From NCBI RefSeq assembly GCF_937898475.1, contig NZ_CALEJS010000033.1, forward strand, positions 124,001-188,000: a stretch of 64,000 bases of DNA, written 5' to 3'. The notes under the pieces were generated by a model, which saw nothing but the letters and a program-made list of their open reading frames with translations, had not been told where the DNA came from and did no database searches. The DNA comes from an uncultured Chitinophaga sp. Lineage in GTDB: Bacteria > Bacteroidota > Bacteroidia > Chitinophagales > Chitinophagaceae. Made by a program: the position numbers and the translations under genes. This document shows positions 17,815-26,969 of the stretch, piece after piece (position 1 is the stretch's first letter; every line of letters starts with the position of its first letter).

Positions 17815-18615
17815 CTACCCTCCAATCCTAATCGTTGTACCTCTGCCGCCTCCATTCCGTTGCATCTCTTTCATCACCTTTTCCCTTTCCTGCGCAAACT
17901 CCTCCGCTGTTACCTTTCTGCCTTTGGAAGGCGCTTTAATATCGGCTATATCCACCTTGGGTGATAATGCTACCGCCTCGTATACCACCCGGCCATTATT
18001 AACATCTATTGCCAGTATCAATCCCGGCAGCTGTCCCTGGTACTCCGGTCCCGCGGGTACAGGAACAGCAAGGGTAAACCAGGCGGTAATATTCATGGTG
18101 TCTGCTACTTCCTGGTTCTTTAACTCGCCGTTCTCCATGGAAGTGATGTTACGTTTACCAATGCGTTGAGCTACGGCCTGCTGACAGGGATAGTTCAGAA
18201 TAGTTTTGGTTTCACCGGTCAGCTTCCAGTTCAGCTTTTTGATACTGTCTGCCACAATGTAGTTCCTGGCGCCAAATTCGCGCTGTTCAACCGTGCGGCC
18301 CGCACTGAAATCGGTGTAAGTAATATCATTGGCGCCGGCTATCATCATGCGTACCTGCATGCCGCCTCTTTCGGCTGTCATGTCTTCCTGTACATCATCG
18401 TCCAGTGTACGGCGAAGGGACTGGTCATTACCGAACAATACTTCCAGCTTGTCTTTACGCGTCCGGGGCATCATCTGCTCCATCTCATTCCCTCCACCCA
18501 TCATGCGCATCTGCATCTGCACGGTACGTTCATATACCACCCTTCCTTCTTTTTGCTGTCCCTTAACGGCCAATAATGTAAGTGCCATTGACAGTGTTAA
18601 AATGGTGTGCTTCAT
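17815..18615 (-). CDS. GLPGLI family secreted protein
   Basis: The 266-aa protein has a signal peptide (MKHTILTLSMALTLLAVKGQ) and the body of the GLPGLI family: EGRVVYERTVQMQMRM, KDKLEVLFGNDQS, YPCQQAVAQ, and the naming motif in the form GQLPGLILAID at about residue 205. A KVDIADIKAPSKGRKVTAEEF tail is also typical. GLPGLI proteins are periplasmic or outer-membrane associated and usually sit beside barrel proteins like the one at 14963-17788; function is not settled. The ends of the two genes converge with 26 nt between. The start at 18615 is chosen for the signal peptide. Confidence 0.9.
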   Translation of the reverse strand: MKHTILTLSMALTLLAVKGQQKEGRVVYERTVQMQMRMMGGGNEMEQMMPRTRKDKLEVLFGNDQSLRRTLDDDVQEDMTAERGGMQVRMMIAGANDITYTDFSAGRTVEQREFGARNYIVADSIKKLNWKLTGETKTILNYPCQQAVAQRIGKRNITSMENGELKNQEVADTMNITAWFTLAVPVPAGPEYQGQLPGLILAIDVNNGRVVYEAVALSPKVDIADIKAPSKGRKVTAEEFAQEREKVMKEMQRNGGGRGTTIRIGG

Positions 18616-18724
18616 AGTGTGTGATTTTAAGAAGCTAAAGCTATTATGTTGCTGTTGCAACAGCGGTTAATAAGCCTTGCTTTAATGTTAATTAAGGTTA
18701 ATATTTCGCGACCGGGGGCGGTGG

Positions 18725-20305
18725 ATGTGCAACATTTGCCGTAGTATTGCCATTACAAACTATCTTGTCAACTGTTTGCGTTACAAATTATCCATACCGG
18801 TCACGGCCTTTCTGATCATACTGACCATCCTGGTGATCACTGCTTTCCAGGCATACTGGCTGCGCAAGAATTACCGGGAGGAAAGACGGTTGTTCACTGC
18901 GCGCACCAATATTCTTTTCCGGGAAACAATATTCCGCCTGCAGGCTGCCAAACTGAAGCTCGATTCCAATTTTCACTTCCGTATACGGGAGCGTGAAGGG
19001 GTTGTCCGCGCTTCGGGCATCATCGCTGAGAAAATAAGGGCCGAAAGTGTCTATGAGGAGGCTCCCATCCCGGCGGCCGGTATGACCAAACGTACCTTGA
19101 TGGTGTCGCTGGACCGTGCTTCCGGCGTGAACAGCACACGGGAAGATGGAGACACCATTAATGTCAGCTATCATCTTACCCAGGCGCCGCCCGGCTTAAG
19201 GCCTGTTGCCCGCTTTGTAGCAGGCATTGACTCCCTGCAGGATGCTATCACGGTAAAAGAACTCAGCGAACGTTACCGCAAAGCCCTCGATGCAGAGAAT
19301 ATACACCTCGGCTTCCATATCAATGCCTTTCCTGCAGATACAACAAAAGATGTGTTTGACCCCTTCCCGGAAGGCCTGGAAGGCAATACGGTGACCATCG
19401 GCATTACAAAGCCTGTCAGCTACCAGCTGCGCTTTGATAATAACAGGTGGTACCTGCTGAAAAGGATCAGTCAGCCGATACTGGTGTCCGCATTCCTGCT
19501 GGGCGTTACCACCCTTTCCTTCCTGCTGCTGTACCGCAACCTCAAACAACAACAGAAACTGGCCCGCCTGAAAAATGATTTCATCAGCAACATGACACAT
19601 GAGCTGAAAACGCCCATCGCTACCGTCAGCGTGGCTATCGAAGCACTGAGAAGCTTTGACGCCCTGGAAGACCTGCAAAGGACAAATGAATACCTGGACA
19701 TTTCCGCCAACGAAATGCAACGGCTTAGCATGCTGGTAGATAAAGTGCTGAAACTTTCCATGTTCGAGAACCGCGAAATCACCCTGAACAAAGAACAGTT
19801 TGACCTGCGCGACCTGGCCAGGGGGGTACTGGTGTCCATGAAGCTGCAGTTTGAGCAGAAAAAGGCTGCTACCGCGCTGAAAACAACCGGGCATAATTTC
19901 ATCATCACTGCCGACAAACTGCATATGACCAGCGTACTCTATAACCTGCTGGACAATGCGCTGAAATACAGCACCGGGGAACCTGATATCCTCATCCACA
20001 TCATCGATCACAAACAGTATATCGAAATACGTGTAGCCGATAACGGTATCGGTATCGAACGGGAGTATAAGAATAAGATCTTTGAAAAATTTTTCCGGGT
20101 GCCCAGCGGCAACCGTCATAATATCAAAGGCTACGGCCTTGGCCTTAGTTATGTTGCTCATATCGTGCAACGCCATATGGGCTTTATCGAGGTAGAAAGC
20201 GAAGTGAATAAAGGCAGCACTTTTTCTGTTAAGCTTCCCTTTGCAGAAGCGCCGGTCATACAGTACAACAGGGGCCGGGTTATAAAGTTTAAAACCATTG
20301 GCTGA
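18725..20305 (+). CDS. Sensor histidine kinase
   Basis: The 526-aa protein has two membrane helices (about residues 24-41 and 250-270) enclosing a periplasmic sensor region of about 210 residues. A HisKA domain follows with His292 in FISNMTHELKTPIATV, then an HATPase domain with LYNLLDNALKYS (N box), VADNGIGIE (G1) and GYGLGLSYV (G2). It autophosphorylates and passes phosphate to the response regulator encoded 1 nt downstream. The stimulus is unknown; the neighbouring barrel and GLPGLI genes suggest an envelope role. No better start than ATG 18725 is seen. Confidence 0.92.
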   Translation: MCNICRSIAITNYLVNCLRYKLSIPVTAFLIILTILVITAFQAYWLRKNYREERRLFTARTNILFRETIFRLQAAKLKLDSNFHFRIREREGVVRASGIIAEKIRAESVYEEAPIPAAGMTKRTLMVSLDRASGVNSTREDGDTINVSYHLTQAPPGLRPVARFVAGIDSLQDAITVKELSERYRKALDAENIHLGFHINAFPADTTKDVFDPFPEGLEGNTVTIGITKPVSYQLRFDNNRWYLLKRISQPILVSAFLLGVTTLSFLLLYRNLKQQQKLARLKNDFISNMTHELKTPIATVSVAIEALRSFDALEDLQRTNEYLDISANEMQRLSMLVDKVLKLSMFENREITLNKEQFDLRDLARGVLVSMKLQFEQKKAATALKTTGHNFIITADKLHMTSVLYNLLDNALKYSTGEPDILIHIIDHKQYIEIRVADNGIGIEREYKNKIFEKFFRVPSGNRHNIKGYGLGLSYVAHIVQRHMGFIEVESEVNKGSTFSVKLPFAEAPVIQYNRGRVIKFKTIG

Positions 20306-20306
20306 G

Positions 20307-20990
20307 ATGAACATCAGTATTCTATACGTGGAAGATGAACTATCACTGGGTAAGATCGTGAAAGAGAGTCTGCAGCGGCGCGGCTTCGATGTAACCATGG
20401 AAAGCGATGGAGAGAAGGTATTGCCGCTGTTCAAAACGCTCAGACCCACCGTATGCGTGCTGGATGTGATGCTCCCCAATAAAGACGGTTTTGAAGTAGC
20501 TGAAGAGATCCGCGCAATCGATCCCCAGGTACCCATCCTGTTCCTCACCGCCAAAACGCAAACGGCCGACCTGGTAAAAGGCTTTTCACTGGGTGGCAAT
20601 GACTATATCCGTAAGCCCTTCAGCATGGAAGAGCTGATCGTTCGTATCGACAATGTACTCCGCTTCCGGGAAAAAGCCCCTGCCCCACCCTCTGATCATA
20701 TTAAAATAGGGAAGTTTAAATTCTATACAAGCCGCCAGCTGCTGGTGAACGGAAAGGAAGAAGTAAAACTGTCCTACAAGGAAAGCGAGCTGTTAAAACT
20801 GCTGTATGAGCACCGTAACGGGATCATTGACCGGAAAACCATCCTTGACCTGCTTTGGGGACATGATTCTTTCTTTAACAGCCGCAACCTGGATGTCTAT
20901 ATCACCCGCCTGCGGGTAAGACTGAAAGAGGATGACAATCTGCAGATCCTGACGATCAAAGGGATCGGGTACAGGTTTGTGCTGGGCTGA
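20307..20990 (+). CDS. OmpR-family response regulator
   Basis: The 227-aa protein starts MNISILYVEDELSLGK. The receiver domain has the acidic pocket (Glu9, Asp10), phosphoacceptor Asp53 in VCVLDVMLPN, Thr81 in LFLTAKT and Lys103 in YIRKPF. The C-terminal winged helix (about 130-227) includes LSYKESELLKLLYEH, RNLDVYITRLRVRLK and IKGIGYRFVLG. It is the partner of the kinase whose stop lies 1 nt before its ATG. I chose ATG 20307 over a TTG at 20298 that would overlap the kinase gene. Confidence 0.95.
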   Translation: MNISILYVEDELSLGKIVKESLQRRGFDVTMESDGEKVLPLFKTLRPTVCVLDVMLPNKDGFEVAEEIRAIDPQVPILFLTAKTQTADLVKGFSLGGNDYIRKPFSMEELIVRIDNVLRFREKAPAPPSDHIKIGKFKFYTSRQLLVNGKEEVKLSYKESELLKLLYEHRNGIIDRKTILDLLWGHDSFFNSRNLDVYITRLRVRLKEDDNLQILTIKGIGYRFVLG

Positions 20991-21049
20991 GGGGTAACAT
21001 GATTAAAATACTATCCATACCATTCCTATTTAAATAAAGGTCAATATGT

Positions 21050-21076
21050 GTCTGACCTACACTAAATATGTCAGAC
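21050..21076. promoter_or_regulatory. Inverted repeat GTCTGAC-N13-GTCAGAC
   Basis: Perfect 7-nt arms at 21050-21056 and 21070-21076 lie in the 166-nt gap between the response regulator gene and the large lipoprotein gene, about 80 nt before its start. It could be an operator, possibly for the upstream response regulator; no other evidence. Confidence 0.35.
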
Positions 21077-21156
21077 GGTTTGCATTTGGCGGATTTTTGA
21101 CCTAACTTATCCCCTTCCTGATCAACATGCCTAACAGAAACCATTTAAATTCTACA

Positions 21157-24100
21157 ATGAAACGACTGATTGCTTCGCCTGAAAGGATCAACACCTTGCT
21201 AGCGATCACCCTATTGGCGCCCGCCGCCCTGCTGCCGGGCTGCGGTCAACCGGATACGGCTGACAAAAAAATCTACCAGATGGATACTGCCAAAACCGCC
21301 CAGCTGGCGGATTCCATCGGCTCCCAGGTAAAACCTGCACTGGCGCCCGGACTGACGCTGAAGCTCTGGGGTATCGACTCCCTGGTGATCTCGCCCATCG
21401 CCATCGATATCGATAACCAGGGCAGATTATACTACACCACTACCGACAGGCAGAAAAACTCTGAATTTGATATACGCGGGCACCGCGACTGGGAGCTCCC
21501 TTCCATCGCCCTGCAAACCGTGGAAGAAAGACGCGCTTTCCTGCACAAGGAACTCTCTCCTGAAAACAGCAAAAAGAACGGCTGGCTGGAAGACCTCAAT
21601 GGCGACAGCTCCCGCGACTGGCGCGATCTGACCATTGAAAAAGAACATGTGTACCGCCTGGAAGATATCAACGGCGATGGAGTGGCCGATCTTTCCCAGC
21701 ACGTAGTGGAAGACTTTAACGACGAAGTAACCGACGTTGCAGGCGGCGTACTGGCCGAAGGCGACGATCTCTATCTGGCAGTAGCGCCCGATCTGTGGCG
21801 GATAAAGGATAAGAACAAAGACGGCATTGCCGATGAAAAGACCTCCATATCCCACGGCTATGGCATCCACATCGGCTTCAGCGGCCATGGCATGTCTGGT
21901 GTTGAAATGGGGCCCGATGGCCGCATCTACTGGCAGATCGGGGACATTGGCTTCAACGGCAAAGGGCCCGATGGCACCAAATGGGAATATCCCAACTGCG
22001 GCGTCATCGCCCGCTCTAACCCCGATGGGAGCGACTTTGAAATATTTGCTTCCGGCATCCGCAATACGCACGAGTTCGTGTTTGATGAATACGGTAACCT
22101 GATCAGCGAAGATAACGACGGTGATCACCCCGGCGAAAAAGAACGCCTGGTATATATCGTGAACGGCTCCGATCAGGGCTGGCGCAGCAACTGGCAATAC
22201 GGTAAATACCGTGACCCGGAGAATAACAGCTATAAAGTGTGGATGGATGAAAAGATGTACCTGCCCCGTTTTGAAGGACAGGCAGCATACATCACTCCCT
22301 GCATCAGCAACTTTGTCAGCGGTCCCGCCGGTATGGTGTATAACCCCGGCACCGCCCTGGGCGAAGCTTATAAGAACACTTTCTTCATCGCCGAATTTGT
22401 AGGCAATCCCTCCAACTCCGGTATTCACAGCTTCCGCCTGCAGCCCAAAGGCGCCACCTTTGAGCTGGGTGAACATAAAAAGGTGTTAGGCGGCGTGCTT
22501 GCCACCGGCCTGGATTTCGGACCGGATGGCGCCCTGTATGTAGCCGACTGGATCGATGGCTGGGGCACTCATAACTACGGCCGCATCTGGAAGCTGGACG
22601 ATAGTACCGGCGCACTGGATCCTGTTCGTAAAACAACAAAAGCGCTCCTGGCGGCCGACTTCTCCCAACGCAATGAAGCGGCACTCGGCGAGCTCCTTTC
22701 CAATCCGGATATGCGCGTGAGGCTGAAAGCCCAGTTTGAGCTGGTAAAACGCCAGGCAAAAGGCAACGAGATCTTCCTGCAGGCGCTCAAACAAACCACT
22801 CACCAACTGGCAAGGGTACACGCTATCTGGGGTATCAGCCAGCTGGCCCGCCAGGATAAGCAATACGCTGCCGCACTGGTACCCGTATTGAAAGACAATG
22901 ATCCGGAGATCCGCGCACAGGCGGCTAAATGGCTGGGGGATATTAAGTACCAGGAAGCGGGTCCTGCATTGATCCCCGTGTTGAAAGATAACAGCAGCCG
23001 CGCCCGTTTTTTTGCCGCGGAAGCGCTTGGAAGGATCAAATATGCACCGGCCGTTCAACCTATCATTGCTTTTTTGGAAGCGGAAAATGATAACGACGCT
23101 TACATCCGTCATGCGGGCGCCCTGGCTTTAAGCCGCATCGGTAAAGCAGATCCGGTGGTGGCATTATCCTCCAGTCCTTCCCGCGCCCTGCGGATAGCCG
23201 CAGTAGTGGCCCTCAGGAGAATGGCGCATCCCGGTGTGGCGCAGTTCCTGAACGATAAGGATGAATTTGTGGTAACAGAAGCTGCCCGCGCTATCAACGA
23301 TGATCTCTCTATTAAAGATGCATTGCCCGCTTTAGGCAATATACTCAACACCACTACTTTTAAAAATGAAGCCCTGCTCAGGCGCGCTATCAATGCCAAT
23401 CTTCGTGTAGGCACCGACGCTGCCCTGCAAAACCTCATTCAATATGCACAGCAGGAAAGCGCTCCCGCCGCGATGAGAGCAGAAGCCATTGACGCCCTGA
23501 GCGGATGGGCCAAACCATCTGTAGCAGACCGGGTTGATGGCCGCTACCGGGGTGTAATAGAAAGAGACCCGGCCATACTGGTGAATAAATCAGGCGAAGC
23601 GCTGACCGCCTTATTGCAAAGCAAAGCCCTGCCCGTAAAGCTCAGCGCCGCCAAAGCAGTAAATAAGCTGAAGATCAGGCAGGCGGCCGCTCCCCTGCTG
23701 GCCGTATTGAAAAATGACCGCGAACCGGCCATGCGGGTGGAAGCGCTGAAAGCGCTGGTGGCCCTGCAGGATCCTTTGGCAGAACAGGGCATCAAACTGG
23801 CGCTGGCCGATAAAGAAAAAGAGGTACGTGTAGCCGGCCTCGATCTGCTGGAAAAAATGACGATCTCAAAAGCAGTCATGGTAAGCCTGCTGGCAGACGT
23901 GATCAATACCCGCTCCGTAGAAGAACAGCAGGCGGCCGTGCTCACGCTGGGCAAATTGCCTGTAGCGGAAACACAGTCCACCCTGGAAGGTCTGCTCAAT
24001 AAAATGGCGAACAACCAGCTTAGCTCCGGCATCCTGCTGGAACTGGGTGAAGCGATAGACAGCAGCCGCTCTCCGCAGCTGATCGCCCGGTATAAGGAGA

Positions 24101-24582
24101 TCAGCGGTAAGTTGTCGCCCGATGCCCTGCTGGCTTCCTATACCAGCAGCCTGGAAGGCGGTGATCCGCACAGGGGCAGACAAATATTTTTCCAGAACCA
24201 GAACTCACAATGCATCCGCTGCCATACCATTGACGATAAAGGCGGCAATGCTGGTCCCCGGCTGAATGGTGTAGCCAACCGCATTTCCCGCAAACAGCTG
24301 CTGGAAGCGCTCATCTCTCCCAGTGCACGCCTGGCGCCCGGTTTTGGAATGGTGACACTGAAACTGAAAGATGGACAGAACATTACCGGTATACTGCAAG
24401 GTGAAAGCAAAGCAGGCCTGAAAGTGAAGATTGGCCTGGAACCCGAGCAGCTGATCCCGAATGAGCAGATCGTTGAAAAGAAATATGCGGCATCCAGCAT
24501 GCCGGATATGAAGGCGATATTGTCCAGGAAAGAGATCAGGGATGTGGTGAGTTTTCTGGCAACATTGAAGGAGGATAATTAA
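21157..24582 (+). CDS. Propeller-HEAT-cytochrome c lipoprotein (putative membrane-bound dehydrogenase type)
   Basis: The 1141-aa protein has a lipoprotein signal (LLAPAALLPGC), a calcium/dehydrogenase-like beta-propeller (about 55-470, with DIDNQGRLYYTT, SDQGWRSNWQYG and FGPDGALYVADWIDG), a long HEAT-repeat array (about 480-990, with recurring VPVLKDNDPEIRAQAAKWLG and similar units), and a C-terminal cytochrome c domain with CIRCH at 1019-1023. This fusion type occurs in Bacteroidota and Planctomycetes and is thought to oxidise sugars or alcohols at the envelope, passing electrons to the haem. DUF1080 proteins, like the one at 25943-26917, are often neighbours. ATG 21157 gives the signal peptide. 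Confidence 0.85.
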   Translation: MKRLIASPERINTLLAITLLAPAALLPGCGQPDTADKKIYQMDTAKTAQLADSIGSQVKPALAPGLTLKLWGIDSLVISPIAIDIDNQGRLYYTTTDRQKNSEFDIRGHRDWELPSIALQTVEERRAFLHKELSPENSKKNGWLEDLNGDSSRDWRDLTIEKEHVYRLEDINGDGVADLSQHVVEDFNDEVTDVAGGVLAEGDDLYLAVAPDLWRIKDKNKDGIADEKTSISHGYGIHIGFSGHGMSGVEMGPDGRIYWQIGDIGFNGKGPDGTKWEYPNCGVIARSNPDGSDFEIFASGIRNTHEFVFDEYGNLISEDNDGDHPGEKERLVYIVNGSDQGWRSNWQYGKYRDPENNSYKVWMDEKMYLPRFEGQAAYITPCISNFVSGPAGMVYNPGTALGEAYKNTFFIAEFVGNPSNSGIHSFRLQPKGATFELGEHKKVLGGVLATGLDFGPDGALYVADWIDGWGTHNYGRIWKLDDSTGALDPVRKTTKALLAADFSQRNEAALGELLSNPDMRVRLKAQFELVKRQAKGNEIFLQALKQTTHQLARVHAIWGISQLARQDKQYAAALVPVLKDNDPEIRAQAAKWLGDIKYQEAGPALIPVLKDNSSRARFFAAEALGRIKYAPAVQPIIAFLEAENDNDAYIRHAGALALSRIGKADPVVALSSSPSRALRIAAVVALRRMAHPGVAQFLNDKDEFVVTEAARAINDDLSIKDALPALGNILNTTTFKNEALLRRAINANLRVGTDAALQNLIQYAQQESAPAAMRAEAIDALSGWAKPSVADRVDGRYRGVIERDPAILVNKSGEALTALLQSKALPVKLSAAKAVNKLKIRQAAAPLLAVLKNDREPAMRVEALKALVALQDPLAEQGIKLALADKEKEVRVAGLDLLEKMTISKAVMVSLLADVINTRSVEEQQAAVLTLGKLPVAETQSTLEGLLNKMANNQLSSGILLELGEAIDSSRSPQLIARYKEISGKLSPDALLASYTSSLEGGDPHRGRQIFFQNQNSQCIRCHTIDDKGGNAGPRLNGVANRISRKQLLEALISPSARLAPGFGMVTLKLKDGQNITGILQGESKAGLKVKIGLEPEQLIPNEQIVEKKYAASSMPDMKAILSRKEIRDVVSFLATLKEDN

Positions 24583-24600
24583 AAAAGGATCTCCAATCCC

Positions 24601-24750
24601 GTCATTGCGGGGGCCCTCAGGGCGTTAACGGGAAGCCGGGCCGAAGCAATCTTCTAATGTCATTATTTTAAATTAGTGTTAGAAGATTGCTTCGTCGTCC
24701 TGTACGTATAGCTCCGCTGCTCTTCTCGCAATGACGAAGGATGAAGACCC
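24601..24750. repeat. Palindromic intergenic repeat, full copy
   Basis: Outer arms GTCATTGCG (24601-24609) and CGCAATGAC (24727-24735) enclose inner arms GAAGCAATCTTCTAA (24643-24657) and TTAGAAGATTGCTTC (24679-24693), both pairs perfect. It ends with GGATGAAGACCC, which also follows the half copy at 41159-41225. The left half, reverse complemented, is clearly similar to that half copy. Confidence 0.75.
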
Positions 24751-24781
24751 TTATTTTAACCTTCAACTAACTTCAAACCTT

Positions 24782-25795
24782 TCAGTGCGTACACTCATGA
24801 AACTTATCTCCCGCCGGGTAACTAAATGTATTCACCAGTTTCCAGCGGGCCTTATATAATCCCAGTGAAGTATTCTTATACACCACCGCGCCATCAATAT
24901 CTACAATCTGGTCTGTTCTCCAGGTTTCCCCGCCTGCGCCCGTAGCCCTCGCCATAATCGTCTCATAACCCGCCGGGCCAGAGTTAACTGATTTCACACC
25001 ACTGATGGTTTTCTGCAGGGTAAACGCGCCCGTTGTTACATTGAACTTATATATATGCCCGGAGTTGGTCAGCCACAAGTCTGTTGTGCTGCCATGCACC
25101 GGGAACAGGTCATGTGCATTGCCTTCGGGCATGGTATAGGTAGCCTTCAGCGTTAGTTTTGGCGCAGTACAGCTGTTGTTGTAGGTAAATACTTTCAGCT
25201 TATTCTTACCGGCTGCATACAACTGCTGACGGGCATGATCCCAAACCACATTATGCACGTCTTCAAAGGCGATGGGCGCTGTTTGTGCAGACTGGTCATT
25301 GCTGTAGCTGTCTGTCGTAAATATCATCAGGTAACCGCCGGTGGTGGAGGCGGTAACAATGTTGCCATTAGGCAGCAGTTCGGCAGAATGCGTATTACCG
25401 CCTGCGTAATCATACCAGATAGCTTTCTTAGAGCTGACGTTGATCAGCGCCACGCCGCCGCCGGAGGCCGTAGCCAGTACATAAGCACCGTTGTACACCA
25501 GCTTGGCATCGCTCAGGTTGGAAAACCAGCCTTGCGCACCGGAACGGATCATAGCGTAGGAAGCGGTGGCTTTCCACTCCCAGGTGATAGCGTTTCCATT
25601 AGCAACATCTACCATAATGATGCGGGCGTTCTTCTGGTCGCATATAATGAGCTCCCTGGGCGTGGCAGCAGCGGCGATGTTCGCCTTTACATCAGCGGTC
25701 TGTGTGTTGGAGGGATCAGGGTTAGCGGGACGGAGGTTTTCCTGTCTGCAGGCAAGGGCCCACAGCAGCGATAATGCTACAAATACAGGTTTCAT
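24782..25795 (-). CDS. Lipoprotein beta-propeller, DUF6528-like
   Basis: The 337-aa protein starts MKPVFVALSLLWALAC, a short lipoprotein signal with Cys at 16. After a low-complexity linker the sequence ELIICDQKNARIIMVDV begins a propeller with repeated blades (GGNTHSAELLPNGNIVTAST, NVVWDHARQQLYAAGKNKL, AHDLFPVHGSTTDLWLTN). This resembles DUF6528 proteins, which are exported and of unknown function; the family assignment is from memory of the motif. It follows the palindromic repeat and faces the cytochrome lipoprotein gene tail to tail. It could be involved in carbohydrate sensing or handling at the envelope. Confidence 0.65.
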   Translation of the reverse strand: MKPVFVALSLLWALACRQENLRPANPDPSNTQTADVKANIAAAATPRELIICDQKNARIIMVDVANGNAITWEWKATASYAMIRSGAQGWFSNLSDAKLVYNGAYVLATASGGGVALINVSSKKAIWYDYAGGNTHSAELLPNGNIVTASTTGGYLMIFTTDSYSNDQSAQTAPIAFEDVHNVVWDHARQQLYAAGKNKLKVFTYNNSCTAPKLTLKATYTMPEGNAHDLFPVHGSTTDLWLTNSGHIYKFNVTTGAFTLQKTISGVKSVNSGPAGYETIMARATGAGGETWRTDQIVDIDGAVVYKNTSLGLYKARWKLVNTFSYPAGDKFHECTH

Positions 25796-25893
25796 AGAGT
25801 GTTTTTTAGAATAAAGGATAAATGGTAAAGTAAGACTATCTGCATGAAAGCAGCGGCCTTACTGTAATTTAATAATAAAAAGTTAATAGAAAT

Positions 25894-25919
25894 AAAAAAC
25901 CCGCGGCTGGCCGCGGGCT
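25894..25919 (-). terminator. Intrinsic terminator of the DUF1080 gene
   Basis: On the minus strand GCCCGCGGC and GCCGCGGGT form a strong 8-bp stem (arms 25900-25907 and 25910-25917) followed by six T residues. It lies 24 nt after the stop at 25943. Confidence 0.85.
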
Positions 25920-25942
25920 TAATATGGTCAACACAATACGGC

Positions 25943-26917
25943 TTACTTAGCCGGTGTGATCACTACTTTTCTGAACGCTATCGGACCATGATCCCCCTGG
26001 AAATAGATAGGGCCGGGCGCTCCTTCGTTGCTGTCTAAAGCGCCGCCGGTAATACCGGGTATCTCCTGGTTGCTGATCACCGTTTTACCATTTGCCACAA
26101 CCGTCACCATACGGCCCACCAGCGTGATGTCATATGTCTGCCACTGATCGGGCCCCAGTGCATTGATCTCGCTGGGCGCCAGGAAACCGTATATACCGCT
26201 GAACAACACGTTAGACGGATGGGTATCTTTATCGCTGTCCTCTATCTGGCATTCATAACGGCCTCTTAAATACACGCCGCTATTGCTGCCCTTCTGGTAC
26301 CTGAATTCCACATGCAGCTTAAAATCATTGAAGGTCTGTTCGGAGATCAGGTTAGCGCCGGAATGCGGGCTGATAAGGATGCCATCCTTTACGATCCACT
26401 GGTTGGTATTACCTACCGCTTTCCAGCCACTGAGGTCTTTACCGTTGAACAGGTTGATGGGTTTGCCCCACACCGGTGCAGCGGTCCTTTTCAGATAGGG
26501 CGCCTTCACGCCTTTCCATTTGTATTCCTTGCCTTCGCTGGTGACCATCGTTCCTGCTATACCGTCCTCTGTCAGCGCACCTTTGATCACAAAATCCTGG
26601 TCGCCTTTTTCCCATTGCGGCGGAATGGTAAAATCGAACTGGCCGTTATTGAAATTCACCTTGGCCACCGGGCGGGCGCTACCCGAAGCAGCTACAAAAT
26701 ATCCCACCAGGGTGCGGGTACCTGAAAGTTTCACTTCCAGCCAGGAAGGAACGCTTTTCCCGTTCTCATCAACGGTAATGTCCCAACGGCCGATCAGCTC
26801 TTTATAATCTGCAGCCGGCGCCGTTGCCTGTGCAGCAGCCCCCGGTAACACTACTGCCCCGGCGGAGCCCGCCAGCAATAATGCACTCATACCAAATACG
26901 AGGAATTTTCTAAGCAT
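25943..26917 (-). CDS. Secreted DUF1080 (3-keto-disaccharide hydrolase-type) protein
   Basis: The 324-aa protein has a signal peptide (MLRKFLVFGMSALLLAGSAG). Residues about 40-135 form a small beta domain (IGRWDITVDENGKSVPSW). The C-terminal 190 residues are DUF1080: NLFNGKDLSGWKAVG, WIVKDGILISPHSGANLISE, DFKLHVEFRYQKGSNSGVYL, then IYFQGDHGPIAFRKVVI. DUF1080 proteins have a concanavalin-like fold and some hydrolyse 3-keto-glycosides. With the large dehydrogenase-type lipoprotein at 21157-24582 it may form part of a 3-keto-sugar route; this is inference. The start at 26917 fits the signal peptide. Confidence 0.88.
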   Translation of the reverse strand: MLRKFLVFGMSALLLAGSAGAVVLPGAAAQATAPAADYKELIGRWDITVDENGKSVPSWLEVKLSGTRTLVGYFVAASGSARPVAKVNFNNGQFDFTIPPQWEKGDQDFVIKGALTEDGIAGTMVTSEGKEYKWKGVKAPYLKRTAAPVWGKPINLFNGKDLSGWKAVGNTNQWIVKDGILISPHSGANLISEQTFNDFKLHVEFRYQKGSNSGVYLRGRYECQIEDSDKDTHPSNVLFSGIYGFLAPSEINALGPDQWQTYDITLVGRMVTVVANGKTVISNQEIPGITGGALDSNEGAPGPIYFQGDHGPIAFRKVVITPAK

Positions 26918-26969
26918 ATGATGTAGTTGTATTTTAAACTTCCAAACGAAACAAGATAACATTTATCTC

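Noticed and set aside
17788..17815. GC-rich hairpin between convergent barrel and GLPGLI genes
   Set aside because: The stem is short and interrupted and has no T run, so I cannot call it a terminator.
19196..20599. Long minus-strand frame of 467 codons under the histidine kinase gene
   Set aside because: It is antisense to a clear kinase and response regulator and shows no domain; a shadow of GC-biased codons.
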